Origin: Betaproteobacteria bacterium
Lineage (GTDB): Bacteria; Pseudomonadota; Gammaproteobacteria; Burkholderiales; Ferrovaceae
NCBI GenBank assembly: GCA_028870615.1
Contig: JAGWPH010000118.1
Location: forward strand, 1 to 6,713
Direction: 5' to 3'
DNA: 6,713 bases
The first letter of the stretch is position 1. Each line of letters opens with the position of its first letter. A program made the position numbers and the translations under genes. Positions 1 to 5,087 of this stretch are shown here, one piece after another. The notes below the pieces were generated by a model. The model was given only the letters and a program-made list of their open reading frames with translations. It was not told where the DNA came from and searched no databases.

Positions 1-518
1 ATCAAACTACGCAGCACCAGTAATGCAACACCCATGACAAACAGGATCAATCCTGTAAAGAAAGTGACCCCTTGAATTACGGGGACATAATTGCTCATGA
101 GCGGTTTTCCAGCGCCAACAAATGGAGACAGGGCAATCACCGTGGCCCCACTAGCGGCCAACACCAGAGCCATCCACCCAATCTGGGTGTATCTGGGAGA
201 TGAATTCATACTCCACACCACACCGGCGAATGCCAGGAACCACAGCAGCACTGACAGATCGACGTGCACCACAAGAGCAGTATGAAAAAAATCAACCCAT
301 GGAAAAACATCCTGAATATAGGGGGTGCGGGAAAGCACCAGAAGTATAGCGAACAGCCCTGCGCCCAACAGCGATGCGATACCGAGCCACAACCAACCCG
401 AAGCCAGACTACGACTCGCGTCCGATGGGGAGGAGAGTAGAAACCCGCATTGATGCTCTTCTTCGCCTGTCACACCCATTCCTTTTCTAGTAACCGCCTG
501 CTGAAATCCCACACTCAT
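1..518 (-). CDS. Second heme-copper oxidase-like subunit I (3' partial)
   Basis: The first 172 codons of a polytopic membrane protein that runs off the left edge. Four hydrophobic helices are visible, at about 41-62, 79-103, 112-133 and 150-170, after a roughly 40-residue polar N-terminus. Helix 2 reads HTALVVHVDLSVLLWFLAF; H85 sits where heme-copper subunits carry the low-spin heme ligand. Helix 4 (TGLILFVMGVALL) closely resembles the matching helix of the oxidase gene at the right of the window (LGLILFAVGALI). The distance from the helix-2 His to this motif is also similar (71 versus 77 residues), which supports homology. I recall the HVDLSVLxWFLAFAG phrase from proteins annotated as cbb3-type subunit I, but the CuB ligands and active-site Tyr or Glu are outside the window. 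Whether it reduces O2 or NO cannot be told here. It follows the upstream gene by 9 nt. Confidence 0.82.
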   Translation of the reverse strand, partial: MSVGFQQAVTRKGMGVTGEEEHQCGFLLSSPSDASRSLASGWLWLGIASLLGAGLFAILLVLSRTPYIQDVFPWVDFFHTALVVHVDLSVLLWFLAFAGVVWSMNSSPRYTQIGWMALVLAASGATVIALSPFVGAGKPLMSNYVPVIQGVTFFTGLILFVMGVALLVLRSL

Positions 519-524
519 TCATTG

Positions 525-529
525 CCCTC
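525..529 (-). promoter_or_regulatory. Ribosome binding site for the second oxidase gene
   Basis: GAGGG, overlapping the TGA stop of the upstream gene, lies 6 nt before the ATG at 518-516. It favours this start over the in-frame ATG at 479-477, whose purine-rich AAAAGGA abuts the codon too closely. The arrangement implies translational coupling. Confidence 0.5.
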
Positions 530-1046
530 ATGCCCCATTTTTATTCTCGAAAATAAATCCGCCAGTTGCCGCTTTAAAATCGATTACCATGATGCGGCCC
601 GGAGCAAGGTTTACCGTTTCCTCATGTTTATAGTTAAAATCATTCCCGGCATGATCCCTGAGGCGCGCTTTGAGGATGTGGATGCCAGCCTTTACCGGGA
701 TGCGCAGGTAAATATTCGAATTGCTGCTGTGCGCCAGACCAGTCGGCCTCAATATCCCGTGATAGAGTAATTTCCCGTCCATTTCCAGTTCAACAACCAC
801 ATCGGCACGCCCGCGTGGGCATTCCTGAGTCCCTTTGCGCTTGTAAGCGGGCAATCTGGCGATTTCTTCTGGAGTAAGCTTGCGACAATTTCCTATGAGC
901 TGGCCCGCATGTCTGAAGCTCAGCTTGATCAACGTTTCATCCGGTGGCAGATGAGTGTATGCCGGAGAAGTAGAAAAATAGCCGATCACCCCCATGAATA
1001 GGGCATAAAACAGCCCCTGGCCAAAGTATCTTAATGGCTTAGCCAT
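528..1046 (-). CDS. Membrane-anchored periplasmic protein of unknown function, oxidase-cluster associated
   Basis: 172 residues. One N-terminal hydrophobic segment (about 10-27) ending near STSPAYTH serves as a signal anchor or uncleaved signal. The rest is soluble and probably periplasmic. It looks rich in beta strands, with a regular alternating pattern in the second half (DVVVELEMDG, IYLRIPVKAGIHILKARLRD, IMVIDFKAATGGFIF), which suggests an immunoglobulin-like sandwich. Cys54 (NCRKLTPEE) and Cys76 (QECPRGRA) could form a disulfide or bind a metal. I recall similar proteins beside heme-copper oxidase genes but cannot name a family or a function. The start at 1046 is preferred over a TTG at 1085: it is an ATG with a GGGGAAG site just ahead, overlaps the upstream stop by 8 nt (ATGGCTAA), and gives a normal signal anchor. 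Translational coupling with both neighbours suggests a role in assembling or stabilising the adjacent enzyme. Confidence 0.85.
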   Translation of the reverse strand: MAKPLRYFGQGLFYALFMGVIGYFSTSPAYTHLPPDETLIKLSFRHAGQLIGNCRKLTPEEIARLPAYKRKGTQECPRGRADVVVELEMDGKLLYHGILRPTGLAHSSNSNIYLRIPVKAGIHILKARLRDHAGNDFNYKHEETVNLAPGRIMVIDFKAATGGFIFENKNGA

Positions 1047-2985
1047 GCGCTTCCCCGCCCCCAAGAGGTGCCGGAACTTCCACAACTGAAGGCTTATGGA
1101 CAGTAATCAGAAACGCGTCGCAAAAATATTGGGTTTCCGGTAGTTTTTTGGCCATGAATGGCGCACGACCAGCTTCAATCATTGCAGGGGGGCCGCAGGC
1201 ATATATTTGATATTCATCCAATTCCTGGTAGTCCTGTAAAATCGCTTCGTGAACCAGGCCCGTTCTACCCTGCCAATCTTCCTTCAAATTTGGCTCTGAT
1301 AAAACCGGGATGAACTTGAAATTATCATGTTCCCGTTGCCATTGTTCCGGTAAACCCGAAAGGTACAAATCAGCCTGCGTCCTGACACCCCAGTACAACA
1401 CCATTGAACGTTTTATACCGGTATTAAAAGCATGCTCCACCATACTCTTGACGGGGGCAAAACCAGTTCCTCCCGCCATAAAAATAATCGGTTTGTCGAT
1501 TGTCTCATGCAGGAAAAAACTGCCGAGGGGACCTTCCACCTTGAGCATGTCACCCACTTTCATCTCATTGAAGACATGACTGGTAAATTTTCCGTTTTCC
1601 ACCAAGCGAATATGCATTTGCAACTGATCTGACCTATGGGGTGCATTTGCAATTGAAAAACTGCGTTTGGTGCCATCATCCAATAGTACAGAAACATACT
1701 GGCCAGAGATAAAATTCAAGGGCTCCTCAATTTCAGGCTGTAATTCAAGCAACATAACGTCATGTGCCGCCCGTTCCATTTTTTTCACAATGAAATTAAT
1801 GGTTTTAACCTGAAGCCCGCTCAACTCAGTGACCTCGTGGCACTCTATGTAGAGATCGGATAGCGGTTTGGCGCAACAGAACAATGCATTGCCTTCCGCT
1901 TTTTCAACATCGCTGAGCACACCATATTGGTAGGTGCCATAATCGACCAAGCCTCTCAGGATCTTGCCCTTGCATGTCCCACAAGCGCCGTCACGGCATT
2001 GATAAGGCAGATTCAATCCCTGGCGAAGTGCGGCCTCAAGTATCGTTTCTCCTTCTATGGCTGTAACTTTATGTCCACTAGGAATGGAGGTAATCTCATA
2101 CTCGCCTTTTCCGCTTTTCCTACCTCCCAGGAAAGGCAGGAATAGAAGAAGCGCTGTAATGCCTCCCGCCAGCACCCATACTTTGCCCGGACCCCAAGAA
2201 TAGAGTAAGGGGTAAGTCCACAGATAAAACCAATCCAGATGCAGAACAAATGGCGTGGAGTCTAGATCTGCCGGCCCTCCCTGGCTCAACGCAGGCTTGG
2301 CTATTGCAAGTACGATCATGGACAGGGTCAATCCGACCTTGAGCGTTCTTGGTGGCGATGTCTTAGCCTGCGGAACCCGTTGAGTATGAATCCAGATCAG
2401 TGCAAATGCACCCGCCGGGACGCCAATGTGTACAAATGAAAGCAGGGAGAAGAAACGATCATTAACACTCCCCTGTTCCAGGAAATTGCGCGCCAGGGGA
2501 GCACTAAAGATCGGTGAAGCATCCAGCCATTCTGTGCTGGCCACAGCAACAAATTGTGCCAATTTGTCCCAAACCAGCCAGTAGCCATTTATCCCGGCAA
2601 CTGAAATCAGAAACAAGACCACGAGGCCGGTATACCATGAAAACCAGCGGAAGCCTCGGTAGCGATCAAAGACAAAATTGCGCAACATATGCACGAGAGC
2701 GGCCAGTATCATCCCATCGGAGGCATATCGATGCAAGCTGCGCATTATGCCTCCCAGATACCATTGCTCATGAGTTATACGCTCAACCGAACTAAAAGCC
2801 TTTTCAACCCCAGTATCATAGAACGCATAAATATAAAAACCGCTGACTACAATGATCCAGAACATCCAGTAGGTGATTGCCCCCAATGAATAAAGCGGGT
2901 TCAATGCTGATCCAAAAACGCTGTTGAGTCCGCCTTCTAGACGTAGGAAAATATTCTGTCCGAAGCGTTGTATCAATTTGATCAC
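1039..2985 (-). CDS. Cytochrome b / 2Fe-2S ferredoxin / FAD-NAD(P)H reductase fusion protein
   Basis: A 648-residue inner-membrane fusion. Residues about 1-290 are a cytochrome b of the bc1/b6f type: helices A-D hold two heme ligand pairs, H85/H99 and H186/H200, each 14 apart. Helix E (about 214-232), a LDWFYLWTYPLL stretch (250-261) in the place of the Qo-site PEWY motif, and helix F (about 268-288) follow. Helices G and H are absent. Residues 295-385 form a plant-type ferredoxin with C330, C335, C338 and C370 or C371. Residues about 395-632 form a ferredoxin-NADP reductase module with the FAD motif RSFS (441-444), the nucleotide motif GGTGFAP (505-511), CGPP (597-600) and a closing FCDAF. 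It probably moves electrons between NAD(P)H and the quinone pool through FAD, the 2Fe-2S centre and the b hemes; direction and partners are inference. The start is GTG. Its stop overlaps the next gene by 8 nt. Confidence 0.93.
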   Translation of the reverse strand: MIKLIQRFGQNIFLRLEGGLNSVFGSALNPLYSLGAITYWMFWIIVVSGFYIYAFYDTGVEKAFSSVERITHEQWYLGGIMRSLHRYASDGMILAALVHMLRNFVFDRYRGFRWFSWYTGLVVLFLISVAGINGYWLVWDKLAQFVAVASTEWLDASPIFSAPLARNFLEQGSVNDRFFSLLSFVHIGVPAGAFALIWIHTQRVPQAKTSPPRTLKVGLTLSMIVLAIAKPALSQGGPADLDSTPFVLHLDWFYLWTYPLLYSWGPGKVWVLAGGITALLLFLPFLGGRKSGKGEYEITSIPSGHKVTAIEGETILEAALRQGLNLPYQCRDGACGTCKGKILRGLVDYGTYQYGVLSDVEKAEGNALFCCAKPLSDLYIECHEVTELSGLQVKTINFIVKKMERAAHDVMLLELQPEIEEPLNFISGQYVSVLLDDGTKRSFSIANAPHRSDQLQMHIRLVENGKFTSHVFNEMKVGDMLKVEGPLGSFFLHETIDKPIIFMAGGTGFAPVKSMVEHAFNTGIKRSMVLYWGVRTQADLYLSGLPEQWQREHDNFKFIPVLSEPNLKEDWQGRTGLVHEAILQDYQELDEYQIYACGPPAMIEAGRAPFMAKKLPETQYFCDAFLITVHKPSVVEVPAPLGGGEAHG

Positions 2986-3114
2986 TGGATATTCCTAGGG
3001 GCGGTCTGCATATTTCCTGCTGATGTACCGGATGAGCATCGGTAGATGCGAATATGAAAGTAGCGGTGGTGCACAGGCAATCAGGAGTCCCATATTTCCC
3101 CATACTGATGCGTC
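2986..3114 (-). other. Spacer between SCO gene and cytochrome b fusion, with a doubtful 32-codon ORF
   Basis: This 129-nt gap lacks an obvious terminator or promoter. It contains a 32-codon ATG-initiated frame at 3093-2995 (starts MGLLIACAPPLLSYSHLP, ends YADRP), in the same reading frame as both flanking genes and ending 9 nt before the GTG start of the next gene. It is moderately hydrophobic with a basic C-terminal part, as small membrane subunits are, but it has several prolines. The only purine-rich stretch ahead of it (GGGGA) is very close to the ATG. I could not match it to a known small oxidase subunit, so coding is unproven. Confidence 0.25.
2993..2996 (-). promoter_or_regulatory. Ribosome binding site supporting a GTG start
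   Basis: AGGA lies 7 nt ahead of the GTG at 2985-2983, and an in-frame TAG at 2997-2995 blocks any earlier start. The protein then begins MIKLIQRFGQ, a normal lead-in to the first cytochrome b helix. This fixes the start of the cytochrome b fusion gene. Confidence 0.6.
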
Positions 3115-4029
3115 TCAGGCATCGTGGAGCTTCCTCTGTTTGTGGCCGCGATGATATTCGCTCACGATCCACCAGGTAATAAACAGGCTGATGAGAATTC
3201 CAAACCCAATACCATAAAAATAGCTGTAATCGATGTTGTATTTTCCTGTCTGGGCGTCATAGACTGTGCAAAAGAATCGCACCTTGTTGGATAGGCCTGC
3301 AAACCCGGGCTCATTCGCCTTGATGTTGTAAATCATGTTTTTCAAAGGCTCGAGCAGCGTTTTGTTATCAAATTCTTCTCCGTAAACGTGCTGATAAACC
3401 CTGCCCCTCCCATCGATAAAAGTTGTCTGCGTTATATGATCGAATCCACCATTGGGTGAGGGAGCAAAAACAAATCCCAAATCCTTGCTCAAATTTTTTA
3501 TTGTGTCTGCATCAGCGCTGACGAATTCCCAGTTAGATAATTTCGTATCCATGCGAATTCTCTTGATGAAATTACCCATCGCCTCAGGAGTATCATTTGC
3601 GGTATCGAAACCAATTGTCAGCACTGCAAAGCTGTCATTCCCAAATGCCTCTCGTGACAATTTGAGCGCATCGAGATTGCGGGTTTTGATTTCACAGACA
3701 AATGGGCAATGGGTATAGATCATGTCTATGACCAAAGGCTTGCCCCGATAGTCGGACAACCTCAGTACCCGCCCACTACTACTCAGGAACGTGTAATCAC
3801 CGAGTTGGTTTCCTATCGCATCCTGGCTTGTTTTGAAGGCTTCCTTTTGATCAAAACCCTGAAAATCTGACCGTTCCGGCTGTACATGCAGCTTTGCCGC
3901 CGATACAGTGTTTTTATAAAGCGTTACACCACTAGCATCACCATCATGTGCCGAGGAAGGTTTTGTTGCAGATATAAAAACTACTAAAATCAGCGCTAAA
4001 AAACGGGGGTGCATAATTTTTAACTTCAT
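3115..4029 (-). CDS. SCO1/SenC-family copper chaperone with C-terminal membrane anchor
   Basis: Periplasm-facing thioredoxin-fold protein of the SCO1/SenC family, which delivers copper to, or reduces cysteines of, the copper centres of heme-copper oxidases. Residues 1-27 look like a signal peptide (basic start, hydrophobic core, SSA before HDG). The copper site is complete: CxxxC at C108 and C112 (THCPFVC) and the distal His198 (GFDHIT). At 304 residues it is longer than typical SCO proteins. The extra C-terminal part has a Cys254 in RFFCTVYD, then a transmembrane helix at about 269-289 and a basic tail, so the domain is held by its C-terminus with the tail in the cytoplasm. The start at 4029 has no clear Shine-Dalgarno; Met6 at 4014 is an alternative. 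SenC is known beside NorSY in Nitrosomonas, which fits this neighbourhood. Which metal centre it loads is inference. Confidence 0.93.
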   Translation of the reverse strand: MKLKIMHPRFLALILVVFISATKPSSAHDGDASGVTLYKNTVSAAKLHVQPERSDFQGFDQKEAFKTSQDAIGNQLGDYTFLSSSGRVLRLSDYRGKPLVIDMIYTHCPFVCEIKTRNLDALKLSREAFGNDSFAVLTIGFDTANDTPEAMGNFIKRIRMDTKLSNWEFVSADADTIKNLSKDLGFVFAPSPNGGFDHITQTTFIDGRGRVYQHVYGEEFDNKTLLEPLKNMIYNIKANEPGFAGLSNKVRFFCTVYDAQTGKYNIDYSYFYGIGFGILISLFITWWIVSEYHRGHKQRKLHDA

Positions 4030-4089
4030 CTAATTTTGGCTTATCTATGATGATGTCACCCAAATCTCGCATTTCGAACAAGGCGGGTA

Positions 4090-4947
4090 TCAGGCAGCCA
4101 AACTCGCGTCCAGAATTACTGCAAACATCAACAGGCATAGTTGCACCAGTGACGCATAGAAATTAGCCATGGCTGTTTGCTTCGTCTGATTGCGGGCCAG
4201 TTGTACGCTCCTAATCAGGAAATACCCCCCTCCCGACAAGGCACCAGCGAGATAAATCCAGCCCGAGCCGTAAAACATTGGTATTAGTGAAACCGCCACC
4301 AAAAGGATGGTGTGTCCCAATATGATGCGTGCTGCTTTCCGATTGCCTTTTACCACGGGCAACATGGGCACCCCCGCTTCGGCATACTGATCCCGTATGG
4401 CGATTGCCAAACTCCAGAAGTGGGGTGGTGTCCACAGAAATAAGACCAACGCCAAAGCTCCTGGAAGTGGGCCAAATGATGGGTCGACTGCTGCAGCGCC
4501 AGCAAGTACGGCAAAGCTGCCGGCTAATCCACCAAATACAATATTCAACCAGGTTCGCCGTTTCAGCCATACCGTATAAATGATGGCATAAGTGAATGCA
4601 CCGAGAAAAATGTTGAGTGCCGTCATCGTATTGAATGCAACAGCGGCAGATGCCACTGCAACCAGAAGCAACAACCCAATTATCACCAACCATTTACGAT
4701 CATGGTGAAAGTATCCGCTCACGAAGGGACGATTTTTTGTGCGCGCCATTTTTGCGTCAATATCGCATTCGCTATACTGGTTAAAAGCCCCGGCGGCGGC
4801 AGATGCGATCAACACCGTCAATGATAAAACCAGCACTTTCCAAGCCGGCATTTGTTGTCCTGGAGTAATTGCCATGCCGGCCAAAGCTGCGAGGGTAATC
4901 GCAAAACCGATGCGCAACTTGAATACATCCACGTATTGTTTGATCAT
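4090..4947 (-). CDS. ctaB: Heme O synthase (protoheme IX farnesyltransferase)
   Basis: Transfers a farnesyl group to protoheme IX to make heme O, the precursor of heme A, in the inner membrane; it belongs to the UbiA prenyltransferase superfamily. The 285 residues match the usual length. The first Asp-rich motif is at about residues 56-74 (NQYSECDIDAKMARTKNRP), the second conserved block with YTxWLKRRT and GGLAG is at 124-142, WTPPHFW at 172-178, and AGVPMLPVVKG at 191-201. The rest is hydrophobic helices. The usual Pro-Pro-Leu after the GG-AG block is AVL here. The ATG start gives the expected short cytoplasmic lead-in (MIKQYVDVFKLR), though its ribosome binding site is weak. It sits 140 nt after the oxidase gene and 60 nt before the SCO gene. 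That placement suggests a neighbouring enzyme uses heme O or A. No heme A synthase (ctaA) is visible. Confidence 0.96.
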   Translation of the reverse strand: MIKQYVDVFKLRIGFAITLAALAGMAITPGQQMPAWKVLVLSLTVLIASAAAGAFNQYSECDIDAKMARTKNRPFVSGYFHHDRKWLVIIGLLLLVAVASAAVAFNTMTALNIFLGAFTYAIIYTVWLKRRTWLNIVFGGLAGSFAVLAGAAAVDPSFGPLPGALALVLFLWTPPHFWSLAIAIRDQYAEAGVPMLPVVKGNRKAARIILGHTILLVAVSLIPMFYGSGWIYLAGALSGGGYFLIRSVQLARNQTKQTAMANFYASLVQLCLLMFAVILDASLAA

Positions 4948-4969
4948 TGGCTTTACGTCCCTATGGGCT

Positions 4970-5001
4970 CACGAAATGGGGCAGAATCACCCCATTTCGT
5001 G
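4970..5001 (-). terminator. Perfect 12-bp hairpin between the oxidase gene and ctaB
   Basis: CACGAAATGGGG at 4970-4981 is followed by an 8-nt loop and its exact reverse complement at 4990-5001. It lies 87 nt beyond the stop of the upstream oxidase gene and 22 nt before the ctaB start. Reading in the direction of the genes, no run of U follows the stem, so it is not a classical intrinsic terminator. On the plus strand TTTT follows a few bases later (5005-5008), but no plus-strand gene ends here. It may act as a weak or factor-dependent terminator, or as an mRNA-stabilising 3' end that sets different levels for the oxidase and the genes behind it. The structure is seen in the sequence; the role is inferred. 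Confidence 0.5.
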
Positions 5002-5087
5002 CCTGTTTTCCATGTTAGCGGTTGAATAATGTTCATCACGGCAACATTTCCCATAACTTATTTAGATCTTTCCTGGAGCCGGCCTTG

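Noticed and set aside
41..56. Inverted repeat ACAGGAT-CA-ATCCTGT
   Set aside because: It lies inside the second oxidase gene and is explained by the codons for helix 4 (TGLILF); a 2-nt loop also makes a hairpin unlikely.
1047..1085. Upstream TTG start at 1085 for the small anchored protein
   Set aside because: The ATG at 1046 has a better ribosome binding site and a short coupled overlap, and starting there leaves a normal N-terminal anchor.
2816..3172. Minus-strand 118-codon frame spanning the end of the SCO gene and the start of the cytochrome b gene
   Set aside because: It is out of frame with two well-supported genes, overlaps both, and its translation shows no coherent domain or helix pattern.
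5030..5046. TTGAA-N5-TTCA-like dyad resembling an FNR/CRP-family box in the gap before ctaB
   Set aside because: The arms match only 4 bp, the spacing differs from the usual N4 box, and no convincing -35/-10 pair is placed next to it.
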